DNA of 64,000 nucleotides from NCBI RefSeq assembly GCF_900104355.1, contig NZ_FNIY01000004.1, positions 1 to 64,000 on the forward strand, written 5' to 3'. The notes below the pieces were generated by a model. That model was not told where the DNA came from. It saw only the letters and a program-made list of their open reading frames with translations, and made no database searches. The stretch is from Phyllobacterium sp. OV277. GTDB taxonomy: Bacteria > Pseudomonadota > Alphaproteobacteria > Rhizobiales > Rhizobiaceae. Positions 19,193 through 27,746 of this stretch are shown in pieces; the stretch's first letter is position 1, and every line of letters starts with the position of its first letter. Made by a program: the position numbers and the translations under genes.

Positions 19193-19864
19193 TCACAAAC
19201 CTTTCCATGCGGTATGGGCCCTCAGCCGCTTTTCCAGTGTTGCTCCACCGTAGGCGATGAGCTTGGCCATGACATAGTAAAGCGCGCCCACCATCGCCCA
19301 GACGACGAAAGGCTTGAGTGTGCGCAGATTGAGGATGTTGCCAATCTTTGTGAGGTCAACCACGCCAATCACCGATATCAGCGATGTCACCTGCAACTGA
19401 TTGACCAGAAGGCCTGTGAGCGGCCCGATGGCAAAAGCCATGGCCTGCGGTGCAATGATATGGCGAAGCACTTGCCAGCGGGACAGGCCAAAGACCCGGG
19501 CAGCCTCGATCTGGTCGCGGCCGATGGATTCTATCGCGGACACGGCAATCACATAGACGAATGCGGCGGTATTGCCGGAGAGCGTAATGACGGCAGCCTC
19601 GACCGGTGTGACGTTGAGCTTGGCAAAGGCAGGCAGGCCAAAGAACACGAGAAACAGCTGGACCAGAACCGGTGAGTTTTTCAAAAGCTCAGCGAATACG
19701 GTAACGATCTGTGTGAGTACAGGCACACGGTAGAACCGGATAACTGCCCAGAGAGAACCGAGTAAAAGACCGATGATCGTCGTTGCCAGAAAGAGCGCGA
19801 GGGAAACACCAAGACCCTGCGCAAGCAGAACAATGTCGTAAGAGGTGAACGACGTATAACGCAT
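19193..19864 (-). CDS. amino acid ABC transporter permease (HisM/GlnP type)
   Basis: 223-residue inner-membrane permease of the polar amino acid family with an EAA-type loop (EAARVFGLSRWQVLRHIIAP) and about five hydrophobic segments. Its start codon overlaps the previous permease's stop by one base (TGATG), so the two are translationally coupled and likely form a heterodimer. Confidence 0.9.
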   Translation of the reverse strand: MRYTSFTSYDIVLLAQGLGVSLALFLATTIIGLLLGSLWAVIRFYRVPVLTQIVTVFAELLKNSPVLVQLFLVFFGLPAFAKLNVTPVEAAVITLSGNTAAFVYVIAVSAIESIGRDQIEAARVFGLSRWQVLRHIIAPQAMAFAIGPLTGLLVNQLQVTSLISVIGVVDLTKIGNILNLRTLKPFVVWAMVGALYYVMAKLIAYGGATLEKRLRAHTAWKGL

Positions 19865-20532
19865 CAGGCGACCCCGCTCTGATCACGATTGAGGTAGCGA
19901 TGCAAGGCACCGATGGCGAGCGAAACCAGATAAGTCAGGCTGGCATAGGCGACGAGCAGCACCGCGTATATTTCAAAGGGCCTGAATGTGTCCGATGCGA
20001 CGATCTTTGCTGAACCCGTCAATTCGTTGAGCGTGATGGTTGAGAGGATCGATGATGTCAGGATGAGGTTGATAAAGACCGATCCAAGCGGACGTACTGA
20101 TGTTCTCAACGCAATCGGCATCACGATCTTGCGGAAGATGGTCGGTTTTGAAAGCCCGCTCACCTCGGCGGCTTCCAGAATGCCCGTATCAATCGAAAGA
20201 ATACCCGAACGGATCACATCCGATGTGAAGGCACCGCCCGCTATGGAGAGGGCAATGACGCCAGTAGCAAACGCATCAAGATAAATGCCAATTTCCGGCA
20301 GGCCGTAGAAGAAAAAGAACAACTGGACGATGAACGGAATGTTCCGGAACAGATCCACGTAGATGTAGGCGATGCGGGAAAGGATCGGCGAAGCTGATGT
20401 AACCAGCGCGGCAACGATCATGCCAATGCACAGGCTACCGACAAGCGCCAGAACGCAGGCCTCGGCTGTCAGAACCGCACCTTTCAGCAGAAAAGGAATA
20501 TGCGGAGCCAGTATGGTCAGATCAAAGGTCAA
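19864..20532 (-). CDS. amino acid ABC transporter permease
   Basis: 222-residue partner permease with the loop EAAEVSGLSKPTIFRKIVMP and about five membrane segments. First gene of the operon, which reads permease, permease, ATPase, Ntn hydrolase, binding protein. Preceded within about 60 bp by a promoter with a perfect -35 and an overlapping LacI-type operator. Confidence 0.9.
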   Translation of the reverse strand: MTFDLTILAPHIPFLLKGAVLTAEACVLALVGSLCIGMIVAALVTSASPILSRIAYIYVDLFRNIPFIVQLFFFFYGLPEIGIYLDAFATGVIALSIAGGAFTSDVIRSGILSIDTGILEAAEVSGLSKPTIFRKIVMPIALRTSVRPLGSVFINLILTSSILSTITLNELTGSAKIVASDTFRPFEIYAVLLVAYASLTYLVSLAIGALHRYLNRDQSGVA

Positions 20533-20551
20533 ACATCAGTCCAGCGCAAAG

Positions 20552-20593
20552 TGAAACCGGTTTCAGTTTTGCCCAACAGAGGAAGTCTGTCAA
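20552..20593 (-). promoter_or_regulatory. promoter with LacI-type operator for the amino acid importer operon
   Basis: On the minus strand TTGACA (20593-20588) is followed by a 17-bp spacer and AAAACT, immediately adjoining the perfect 14-bp palindrome TGAAACCGGTTTCA (20552-20565). The central CG step and GAAACC/GGTTTC arms are typical of LacI-family operators, and the position across -10/+1 suits repression. Confidence 0.6.
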
Positions 20594-20624
20594 GCGGATA
20601 TGACATCAATAAAAGGATTGATTA

Positions 20625-20963
20625 TTAGGAGAGAAACTCGGCGCGGTGTGGCGAGAAACTATCAATCAAACGGCCTTTTTCCAGCGCCTTGACACCATGA
20701 ACAAGGTTGGAGGGTACAATAAAGCTGCCACCCTGCTCCAGTACCTGACTGACACCGTCAATGGTGACTTCAAAGCGCCCTTCGGCAACATAGCTCGCCT
20801 GAATATGCGGATGGGAATGCAGCGACCCTACAGCGTCCTTTTCGAACTGCACTTCAACCAGCATCATCTCAGGCAGATAGGCCATGATCCGGCGACTGAC
20901 ACCGGGCTCAGTCTTCGTCCATTCAGAAGCATCTTTTGAAACAAACAGAATATCGTCAGCCAT
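20625..20963 (-). CDS. small cupin-domain protein
   Basis: 112-residue single-domain cupin with a conserved histidine pair in SLHSHPHIQASYVAEGRFEVTI-type first motif and a second motif around GGSFIVPSNLVHGV, so a metal site is likely. Such proteins include sugar isomerases, lyases and ligand sensors; the function here is not known. It lies 110 bp after the TIM-barrel isomerase gene on the same strand and upstream of the amino acid importer operon. Confidence 0.7.
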   Translation of the reverse strand: MADDILFVSKDASEWTKTEPGVSRRIMAYLPEMMLVEVQFEKDAVGSLHSHPHIQASYVAEGRFEVTIDGVSQVLEQGGSFIVPSNLVHGVKALEKGRLIDSFSPHRAEFLS

Positions 20964-20985
20964 TTACATAGTTCCCAATATCAAC

Positions 20986-21021
20986 ATGTCGACCAAAGTC
21001 GTATCTCGGTTTAGTCGACAT
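20986..21021. repeat. inverted repeat upstream of cupin gene
   Basis: ATGTCGAC and GTCGACAT are perfect 8-bp arms 20 bp apart, with AAA/TTT able to pair further inside. It lies 23 bp before the cupin start; either a leader hairpin or a pair of operator half-sites containing GTCGAC. Confidence 0.4.
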
Positions 21022-21038
21022 TGTGAACGGAGGGAAGC

Positions 21039-21065
21039 GGCGCGGTCAAGCGGGTCGACCGCGCC
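21039..21065 (-). terminator. GC-rich hairpin after the ugp/isomerase operon
   Basis: GGCGCGGTC and GACCGCGCC form a perfect 9-bp stem with a 9-nt loop just past the stop of the TIM-barrel gene. No T tract follows on the minus strand, so termination may be only partial. Confidence 0.5.
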
Positions 21066-21072
21066 TCTCTTA

Positions 21073-21993
21073 TCATGCCGCCAGGCGGCGGTTATTGGCG
21101 ATCTCGGCGAGTTTCAATGCGCGTTCGAGGCACTCGGCCTGTTCACTTGCAAACCGTTCTCCAGTGATTTCCATGATCAGCATCGTATCCGGCAGGAAAG
21201 TCAGCTCTTCAAAGATTTCTTCCCACGGAATGTCACCCCAACCAATCGGCAGATGCAGATCGCCGATACCCAGCGCCGTTGCTTCAGCCGGATGATAGAA
21301 CTTTGTCATGCTGTAGGGACGACCAAAGCTGTCATGCACATGCAGATGGCCCGTAACCGGCGCCATGGCTTTGATCTGTTCGCGCCAGTTGAGTCCAAGC
21401 CGTGTGCTTTCAATATAGGCATGGCTAAAATCGATCAGGCCGCAGACATTGGCACTGTCAATTGCTCGCACCGTTTCACCGACCTGTGCGGGCGTCTGGC
21501 GATATTCCGCATCGGTGACAGCAAAGATGTTTTCGAGTGCGATCCGCACACCATAACCCTTGGCAATTTCCGCCATCTCAACAAGCGCATCGCGCTCCAT
21601 CTTGTCGAGATCGGCGATCCGCGACTGGGCCGGCATTTTGGCATTGCCGCTGTGCTGTACGAGGATTCCGGCTTCAACACGGTTGCAAAGTTCCAGCATC
21701 GCGCGAACAACGGCCTTCTGGTACTCCAGATGCTCGCGGTCCATGAAGTTGGACACGATCTGGCCATGCACGCTGTAGCGCAAGTCGAACTTGCTTGTGA
21801 TTTCAGTCAGACGTTCGACACGGCCCGGAATGATCCGGCCACCGGAAATGATCTCTTCGCCATAAAGCGACAGTTCGGCAGCATTGGCGCCCAGATCAGC
21901 GATCGTGCGCAAGGCATTTTCCAGCGTGTCAAAATTACCTTTGCCGGTGTAAGTACAAAAACCGACGGCAGAAATGGTTGAATCCGTGCTCAT
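21073..21993 (-). CDS. sugar phosphate isomerase/epimerase-type TIM barrel
   Basis: 306-residue AP-endonuclease-2-fold protein. Metal-site residues expected for the family are visible: Glu in IALEN, Asp and His in GLIDFSHAY, His in HLHVHD and the final Glu in LIMEITGE. ATG 21993 follows AAAGGA and is preferred over an upstream TTG. It is the last gene of the ugp-like operon, where other bacteria often have the phosphodiesterase gene ugpQ; it may process the imported phosphodiester or sugar, but its reaction is unknown. Confidence 0.78.
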   Translation of the reverse strand: MSTDSTISAVGFCTYTGKGNFDTLENALRTIADLGANAAELSLYGEEIISGGRIIPGRVERLTEITSKFDLRYSVHGQIVSNFMDREHLEYQKAVVRAMLELCNRVEAGILVQHSGNAKMPAQSRIADLDKMERDALVEMAEIAKGYGVRIALENIFAVTDAEYRQTPAQVGETVRAIDSANVCGLIDFSHAYIESTRLGLNWREQIKAMAPVTGHLHVHDSFGRPYSMTKFYHPAEATALGIGDLHLPIGWGDIPWEEIFEELTFLPDTMLIMEITGERFASEQAECLERALKLAEIANNRRLAA

Positions 21994-22014
21994 GTTTGAT
22001 CCTTTCAAAACGGG

Positions 22015-23136
22015 TTATGCGGCCACTGTCTTCGTTGCAGGTTGGCGCGTTGCGACAGGAGCATCGTCAAGGCGCAAACCGCTTTGCAGCGAAAACAGAT
22101 GAATATGTTCAGCGGGCAATTGCAGGCCAGCAACTGCGCCTTGCTCGAAGAATTGGTCTTCCTCAACAGAGACCGCAAAGCTCATTCCGTCAATCTCGAC
22201 ATGCACGATACGGCCGGAGCCAAGCTCCTCGACAAAATCGACATTGGCGGGAACGCTGTTGACTGTCCCCGCTGGGACAAGGCGGCAATGCTCAGGACGG
22301 ATACCGACAGAAACGGTGGCACCAACATTCTTGCCGCCCAGAACCGGATCAATTGCCTGCTTGATGCCATCAAGCAGCACGTGATCGCCACTCGGCGCGA
22401 TTGTTGTGTTGAAGAAATTCATGGCAGGCGAACCGATAAACGTTCCGACAAAGCGCGTGCGTGGCCGATGATAGATTTCAAGCGGTGTGCCCACCTGTTC
22501 CACATGGCCCTTGTTCATGACGATCAGTTTGTCGGCAAGTGTCATGGCCTCCACCTGATCGTGCGTAACAAAGACTGATGTCGCCGAAAGCCGCTTGTGC
22601 AGCCGGCGGATTTCCACCCGCATCTGAACGCGCAGCTTTGCATCAAGATTGGACAACGGTTCATCGAACAAAAATACTTTCGGCTCGCGAATGATAGCGC
22701 GACCCATGGCAACGCGCTGGCGCTGGCCGCCTGACAGTTGCGCCGGTTTGCGATCAAGCAGTTCTTCAAGGCCGACAATCTTGGCTGTCTCGGCAATGCG
22801 CCGGTCGCGTTCGGCACGCGGAACGCCCGCAACTTTCAACGCATAGCCGATATTGGCAGCAACGTTCATGTGCGGGTAGAGCGCATAATTCTGGAAAACC
22901 ATCGAACAGCCACGGTCTCTCGGCTCAAGATTGTTGACCACTTTGCCATCGATGGAAATCTCGCCTGAGGTAATCTCTTCGAGACCAGCGATCATACGGA
23001 GCAGCGTTGACTTACCGCAACCCGATGGTCCGAGAATGACAACGAACTCACCGGATTTGAAGTTCAGGTCGACGCCGTGCAAAATCGGCGTGCTTCCATA
23101 GGTCTTGCGCACATCTTTGATGCCAATTTCAGCCAT
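22015..23136 (-). CDS. ugpC: glycerol-3-phosphate-type ABC transporter ATPase
   Basis: 373-residue ATPase with Walker [17 protein letters not shown] signature, [16 protein letters not shown]alker [10 protein letters not shown] switch and a C-terminal TOBE domain (GIRPEHCRL). ATG 23136 (MAEIGIKDV) is the family start; the frame is open upstream inside ugpE. Placed after the UgpB-A-E homologues, so it is assigned as UgpC by context; the ATPase family itself does not discriminate substrate. Confidence 0.85.
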   Translation of the reverse strand: MAEIGIKDVRKTYGSTPILHGVDLNFKSGEFVVILGPSGCGKSTLLRMIAGLEEITSGEISIDGKVVNNLEPRDRGCSMVFQNYALYPHMNVAANIGYALKVAGVPRAERDRRIAETAKIVGLEELLDRKPAQLSGGQRQRVAMGRAIIREPKVFLFDEPLSNLDAKLRVQMRVEIRRLHKRLSATSVFVTHDQVEAMTLADKLIVMNKGHVEQVGTPLEIYHRPRTRFVGTFIGSPAMNFFNTTIAPSGDHVLLDGIKQAIDPVLGGKNVGATVSVGIRPEHCRLVPAGTVNSVPANVDFVEELGSGRIVHVEIDGMSFAVSVEEDQFFEQGAVAGLQLPAEHIHLFSLQSGLRLDDAPVATRQPATKTVAA

Positions 23137-23147
23137 TGCTTTTTCCT

Positions 23148-24035
23148 TTATTTCTCGGTCGAGACCAGGCCACGGACAAACCAGCGCTGCAGGACTGCAA
23201 CGACGATAAGGGGTGGCAGCATGATGATGAGAGCGCCTGCCATGGAGACATTCCATTCGGGCAAGGCGTTGACGGATGGTACAAGCGCACGCATGGCAAC
23301 CATGGCCGTCTGGTAACTGGCATCGGTGGTCATCAGCTTGGGCCAGAGATACTGGTTCCACGCATAGACAAACATGATCGTTGCCAGCGCCAGCATATTG
23401 GTGCGCGAGAGCGGCAGCAGAATATCGATGAAGAAGCGCAGCGGTCGCGCTCCATCCATCTTGGCGGCTTCCGCCAGCTCATCGGGAAGCGTCATGTAGA
23501 ACTGCCGATAGAGGAATGTGCCTGTCGCAGTTGCAATCAGCGGCAGGACCAGACCGGAATAGGAGTTCAGGAGATTCCACTGCAACGACAGTTCAATTCC
23601 GGTAAGCGTCTGGATGATCCAACGAACCGGTTCAAACACATCAGCAGCGATGTTGTAGGTTGGGATCACGCGTACTTCGAGAGGCAGCATCAACGTCATG
23701 AAAACCATCCAGAAGAAGACATGACGCAGCGGGCTCTTGAAGTAAACGATGGCAAAGGCGCTTAGCGCTGCCAATACGATCTTGCCGGTCATAACGAGCA
23801 GCGAGGTGATAAGGCTGTTGAGCAATGCCGGACCGAGATTGGCACGATCCCAGGCCGCGTGAACATTTTTGAAAAAGTCTCCGCCGGGCGTCATGTTGAA
23901 GGGTACAGCAGTGACCTCTTGCAGAGACTGGGTCGCGGCCGTGAAGATCATCCAGAATGGCCCGAGAATAAGGATTAATCCCAGGATCATGATGAGGTAG
24001 GTGATGGCGTTGAGTATTGGAGTGCGTTCGATCAT
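23148..24035 (-). CDS. ugpE: glycerol-3-phosphate-type ABC transporter permease
   Basis: 295-residue MalG-type permease with six membrane segments and EAA loop [20 protein letters not shown]. Close in layout and sequence to UgpE. Lies between ugpA (10-bp gap) and ugpC (11-bp gap). Confidence 0.85.
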   Translation of the reverse strand: MIERTPILNAITYLIMILGLILILGPFWMIFTAATQSLQEVTAVPFNMTPGGDFFKNVHAAWDRANLGPALLNSLITSLLVMTGKIVLAALSAFAIVYFKSPLRHVFFWMVFMTLMLPLEVRVIPTYNIAADVFEPVRWIIQTLTGIELSLQWNLLNSYSGLVLPLIATATGTFLYRQFYMTLPDELAEAAKMDGARPLRFFIDILLPLSRTNMLALATIMFVYAWNQYLWPKLMTTDASYQTAMVAMRALVPSVNALPEWNVSMAGALIIMLPPLIVVAVLQRWFVRGLVSTEK

Positions 24036-24045
24036 CGCCGTAATC

Positions 24046-24942
24046 CTACTTGTAATGCACGCGCCGCTCGACGAAGCGGAACTGGATGAACGTAAACACC
24101 ATGATGAGCGCGATCAGGACGAGACTTTGCGCTGCTGCACCCGAATAGTTCAGGCCTCGGAAAGCTTCACTGACGATGCGGTAGACCATGACGTCGGTCG
24201 CCTTGTTCGGCCCGCCTTCCGTGGTCAGATCGACAATACCGAACGTATCGGGGCCAACGAAACTTTCCGTCAGATTAAGGACCAGAAGGAAGAACAGGGT
24301 CGGGGCCAGAAGCGGAATCTGGATATCAAGCGCGCGGCGAACCGGTCCTGAGCCATCCATGGACGAGGCTTCGAGCAGGCTGCGCGGTATGGATTGCAGA
24401 CCGGCAGTCATGAAAATGAAATTGTAGCCGATCCATTTCCACGCGAAACAGATGATGATGAGAATCATCGCGTGGCTGCCATATTTGGCGGGATTCCAAA
24501 GATCAGGCGACCATGTATTCACCACGGCAATCAGTCCGCTCTCCGGCGCAAAGATGAAGCGGAAAGCCAAACCCACGGCGGGCGCGGCAATTGCATAGGG
24601 CCAGATGTAGAAAAAGCGAAAAAGACCTGATCCCTTCAACTGGCGGTCAACGCAGATCGCCAGAACAAAGGCAATCAGCATCGACAATCCGGTTGCGGTG
24701 AATGCAAAGAACAGGCTGAGTGAAACGGAACGCCAATATTCCCTATCGGCAAAAACATCGCGAAAGTTGTCGAGGCCGACAAAGAGACGTTCGCCAGCAC
24801 CACCAAAGGCAGGTTCCAGCGTAAAAGCCCAGTTGAAAACCGATATGGCCGGCCAGTAAAAAAAGAACAAAATGAGCAGGAGTTGCGGCAAGGCAAAAAG
24901 GACGGGCAACCACCAGCTTTTGAAAACAGCGCGCTTGTTCAT
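24046..24942 (-). CDS. ugpA: glycerol-3-phosphate-type ABC transporter permease
   Basis: 298-residue MalF-type permease. Resembles E. coli UgpA along its length, for example FKSWWLPVLFALPQ at the N-terminus, ALQSIPRSLLEASSMDGSGP in the EAA region and QFRFVERRVHYK at the end. ATG 24942 is chosen; a TTG four codons upstream (24954) has a slightly better upstream purine run and cannot be excluded. Follows ugpB after a strong hairpin. Confidence 0.85.
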   Translation of the reverse strand: MNKRAVFKSWWLPVLFALPQLLLILFFFYWPAISVFNWAFTLEPAFGGAGERLFVGLDNFRDVFADREYWRSVSLSLFFAFTATGLSMLIAFVLAICVDRQLKGSGLFRFFYIWPYAIAAPAVGLAFRFIFAPESGLIAVVNTWSPDLWNPAKYGSHAMILIIICFAWKWIGYNFIFMTAGLQSIPRSLLEASSMDGSGPVRRALDIQIPLLAPTLFFLLVLNLTESFVGPDTFGIVDLTTEGGPNKATDVMVYRIVSEAFRGLNYSGAAAQSLVLIALIMVFTFIQFRFVERRVHYK

Positions 24943-24975
24943 GAGATTAATCAATTCTGCCTATGGGCGAAAATG

Positions 24976-25009
24976 AAATGGCCCGGTGCAGCGATGCTCC
25001 GGGCCATTT
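24976..25009 (-). terminator. terminator/attenuator between ugpB and ugpA
   Basis: AAATGGCCCGG and CCGGGCCATTT form a perfect 11-bp stem, with GCA/TGC pairing inside the loop. On the minus strand TTTCATTTTC follows, so it resembles a leaky intrinsic terminator that would favour expression of the binding protein over the permeases. Confidence 0.65.
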
Positions 25010-25021
25010 GAAAGCCTGTAA

Positions 25022-26365
25022 TTAGTTCAGTGCTTTACCGGCATAGGTCTTTTCAAAACGGCGCAGGATAACATTACCGCGCTCAACAGCCTGATCAAGA
25101 CCAGCCTGAACGGTCAGCTTGCCAAAGAAGATGCCTTCCATTGCATCAGAGATTTCCTTGCGGATCTGCGGGAAACCACCAAGACGGATGCCGCGGGTAT
25201 TGGCTGATGTTGGCGTGAATGTCAGGCTGGCGATTGCCTTTTCACGGCCCTTGAAGGCCGGCTGATCGTAAAAGCCCTTGGCTTTCATGGCTTCAAAGCC
25301 TGTCTTGGTAACAGGGATATAGCCCGTTACTGTCGACCACCACTCAACCATATCGGGCTGGGCGATAAAGTTCAGGAACGCAGCCGCGCCCTTATATTCA
25401 GCTTCCGGACGGTTGTTCAGAACCCAAAGGGATGCACCGCCAACCATTGAGTTCTGGCGGGCCGTGCCCTTCCAGACCGGAAGCATGGTCACATCCCACT
25501 TTGCACCCTGCTTGATGGTCTTGCCGATTGTGCCGTGATCAGCAATCGAGGACTGGATCATCTGGCAGGTTTCGGAGGTGAATGCTGGAACAACATCCAT
25601 GCCGAGCTGCTTGGTCTTGACCACGAACAGGCCTTCATCCGTCATCTTCTTGAAGAATGTCAGCTGGTCGACCAGCTTGGTCTTATTGAGCGTAAGCTCA
25701 GTATCAAGCCCGTCATAGCCATTGTTCTTGGTGGCAATAGGCTGATTGTGAATGGCGGAGAACTGTTCGACGGTTGCCCAGCTGTCAAAGCTGAAGCCGA
25801 ATGGGCAGGCATAACCGGCAGCTTTCAACTTGCGTGCAGCGGCTTCAACATCTTCCCACGTTTCAGGCGCATTCTGGATGCCTGCTTTGGTGAAGGCGTC
25901 AACATTGTAATAGAACATTGCGGTGGAGGAATTGAACGGGAATGAGTTCAGTTCGCCCTTTGCAGTGGCGTAATAATTGGCGATGCCCGGGAAATAGTTG
26001 CTCCAGTCGATCTTGTAGCCATTGTCTTCCATCAACTTTTTGGCTGGAACGAAAGCGCCTGAGAGCATCAGGTCGAGCGTGCCGCCATCAAATACCTGTA
26101 CGACAGCTGGGTGCTTTTTGGCGCGGTAGGCGGCAATAGCGTTCTGGACAGTTTCAGGATAGCCGTTCTGGCTGGTGCAGACGATTTCAAAATTGGCCTG
26201 CGAGTCGTTGAACTTCTTGCAGGCGTCCTGCACGCGTTCGCCAAGATCACCGCTGAGGCCATACCAGAATTCAAACTTGACCTTTTCGGCCATGGCTGGC
26301 GTCGCGCCAAAGCCAGCGACCAACAGCCCCGCGGCCAAACCTATTTTCACACCAAAACCCTGCAT
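25022..26365 (-). CDS. ugpB: glycerol-3-phosphate-type ABC transporter binding protein
   Basis: 447-residue periplasmic binding protein with signal peptide (cleavage after ATPAMA, residue 26). It parallels E. coli UgpB from end to end: FEFWYGLSGDLG, AIAAYRAKKHPAVVQVFDGG, FPFNSSTAMFYYN, NNGYDG, MVGGASLWVL and the C-terminal AVERGNVILRRFEKT. Known UgpB proteins bind sn-glycerol-3-phosphate and glycerophosphodiesters. Start ATG 26365 follows GGGGG. First gene of ugpBAEC plus the TIM-barrel gene. A change of ligand cannot be ruled out. Confidence 0.85.
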   Translation of the reverse strand: MQGFGVKIGLAAGLLVAGFGATPAMAEKVKFEFWYGLSGDLGERVQDACKKFNDSQANFEIVCTSQNGYPETVQNAIAAYRAKKHPAVVQVFDGGTLDLMLSGAFVPAKKLMEDNGYKIDWSNYFPGIANYYATAKGELNSFPFNSSTAMFYYNVDAFTKAGIQNAPETWEDVEAAARKLKAAGYACPFGFSFDSWATVEQFSAIHNQPIATKNNGYDGLDTELTLNKTKLVDQLTFFKKMTDEGLFVVKTKQLGMDVVPAFTSETCQMIQSSIADHGTIGKTIKQGAKWDVTMLPVWKGTARQNSMVGGASLWVLNNRPEAEYKGAAAFLNFIAQPDMVEWWSTVTGYIPVTKTGFEAMKAKGFYDQPAFKGREKAIASLTFTPTSANTRGIRLGGFPQIRKEISDAMEGIFFGKLTVQAGLDQAVERGNVILRRFEKTYAGKALN

Positions 26366-26402
26366 TAAAGCCCCCTGAATACGGCAATTGAGAAAATGAT
26401 CT

Positions 26403-26434
26403 CGAGGCAGTTCTGGACAATTCCAGCTGCCTCG
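26403..26434 (-). terminator. hairpin between the sugar-acid operon and ugpB
   Basis: CGAGGCAG and CTGCCTCG form an 8-bp stem that continues after a TT bulge with CTGG/CCAG around an ACAATT loop. It lies 120 nt past the XylX-like stop and 38 nt before ugpB, so it could end the upstream operon or shape the ugpB leader. Only a short T-rich run (ATTTTC) follows on the minus strand. Confidence 0.5.
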
Positions 26435-26482
26435 CTCGCATTCAACTCTGGACGGGCTGTGTGAAAGTTTGATCGAACTTAG

Positions 26483-26500
26483 ACGAAACTATTATGACAA
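26483..26500 (-). promoter_or_regulatory. possible Pho box upstream of ugpB
   Basis: On the minus strand TTGTCAT-AATA-GTTTCGT has the 7-4-7 plan of a PhoB site; the first half matches the CTGTCAT repeat at six of seven positions, the second at four. ugp operons are commonly under PhoB control, which is why I list it, but the second half is weak. Confidence 0.25.
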
Positions 26501-26553
26501 TTGTTCAATCTGGCCGTGTGAGCCAGACTGAATGGCGGCGAGAAGATCGGTGA

Positions 26554-27711
26554 CTACAGCAAGCCCCGCGCGGCAAGATTGCGCATAAGTGCCGACGTGC
26601 CAAAGGTCCATTCGGGGCATTCCGTCGACAACCGCACCGTATTCGCAAGCGCACCCAATTGCGGATTTGATATAGTCACGACATCGCCGATCTTATGGGT
26701 GAACCCCTGCCCGGGCGTATCGCGGTCTTCCACTGGCGCAAAGAGCGTTCCCATGAACAGCATGAACCCATCGGGATACTGGTGATGCCTGCCGGTAGTC
26801 TGGGCAACCAGATCCAGCGGATCGCGACTGATCTCCCGCATAGTGCTGCTGCCCCTGAGAACGTAGCCATCCTTGCCCTCAACCATGAGGTCAAGGTCGG
26901 CATTGCGCACATCATCAATGGAATAGGTCGCGTCAAAGAGCCGAATGAACGGGCCGATTGACGATGAGGCGTTGTTGTCCTTGGCCTTCCCAAGAAGAAG
27001 TGCAGAACGGCCTTCGACATCGCGTAGATTCACGTCATTGCCGAGCGTTGCGCCTTTCACCACGCCTTTGCTGTTGACGGCGAGGACGATTTCCGGCTCC
27101 GGATTGTTCCAGCTCGATATGGGATGCAGGCCTACCGCTGCGCCCCAGCCGACCGATGAGAGCACTTGCGCCTTGGAGAACACTTCCGCATCCGGGCCGA
27201 TACCGACTTCCAGATATTGCGACCAGACGCCTTCTTCTATCAGCGCAGCCTTGACCTTTGCCGCCTCCGGCGAACCGGCTTTGAGGTCGCGCAGGCTATC
27301 ACCAATAATAGGCATCACCCGTTCGCGGATCTTGAGCGCAAGCGTGGGATTGCCTGCCGCCTTTTCCTCAATAACGCGTTCGATCATGGAGCGGGCAAAG
27401 GTAACACCGCAGGCTTTCACTGCCTGAAGATCGCACGGCGCGAGCAGCCGAAGCTGCGACGCGTCCCCCTCGCTTTCGACAGATGCCCCGAAAATCTCGT
27501 CCAGCGAGCCCAGCTTCGCGCCGCCCTGTGCTTTCGCATAAGCAGCCGGGTCTTCCAGTTCCAGAAGATCGCGCATGGTTGCGATCTCCTTGGATGTGAT
27601 GTCGAACAAAACTCCGTCGCGGATCACAACGATTGCGGGACCTTGCACATCAGGGCGCCAGACACGGCCAGCAAATGTTCCGGTCTTGAAAGTCTCTGTC
27701 GATATGGTCAC
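26554..27711 (-). CDS. xylX: XylX-like 2-keto-3-deoxy sugar acid dehydratase (FAH family)
   Basis: 385-residue FAH-superfamily enzyme closely resembling Caulobacter XylX (2-keto-3-deoxy-D-xylonate dehydratase) in stretches such as WSQYLEVGIGPDAEVF, NNPEPEIVL, GNDVNLRDVEGRSALLL, KDNNAS and DRDTPGQGFTHKIGD, and in having the same length. It would turn a 2-keto-3-deoxy sugar acid into an alpha-keto semialdehyde. The acidic metal ligand is in PEPEI. GTG 27711 is 8 nt after AGGAG and gives the expected N-terminus. Last gene of the transport/catabolic operon; the true sugar acid may differ from xylonate. Confidence 0.78.
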   Translation of the reverse strand: MTISTETFKTGTFAGRVWRPDVQGPAIVVIRDGVLFDITSKEIATMRDLLELEDPAAYAKAQGGAKLGSLDEIFGASVESEGDASQLRLLAPCDLQAVKACGVTFARSMIERVIEEKAAGNPTLALKIRERVMPIIGDSLRDLKAGSPEAAKVKAALIEEGVWSQYLEVGIGPDAEVFSKAQVLSSVGWGAAVGLHPISSWNNPEPEIVLAVNSKGVVKGATLGNDVNLRDVEGRSALLLGKAKDNNASSSIGPFIRLFDATYSIDDVRNADLDLMVEGKDGYVLRGSSTMREISRDPLDLVAQTTGRHHQYPDGFMLFMGTLFAPVEDRDTPGQGFTHKIGDVVTISNPQLGALANTVRLSTECPEWTFGTSALMRNLAARGLL

Positions 27712-27746
27712 GGGCAATGCTCCTGGAAGTCTTGATATTATGGCGA

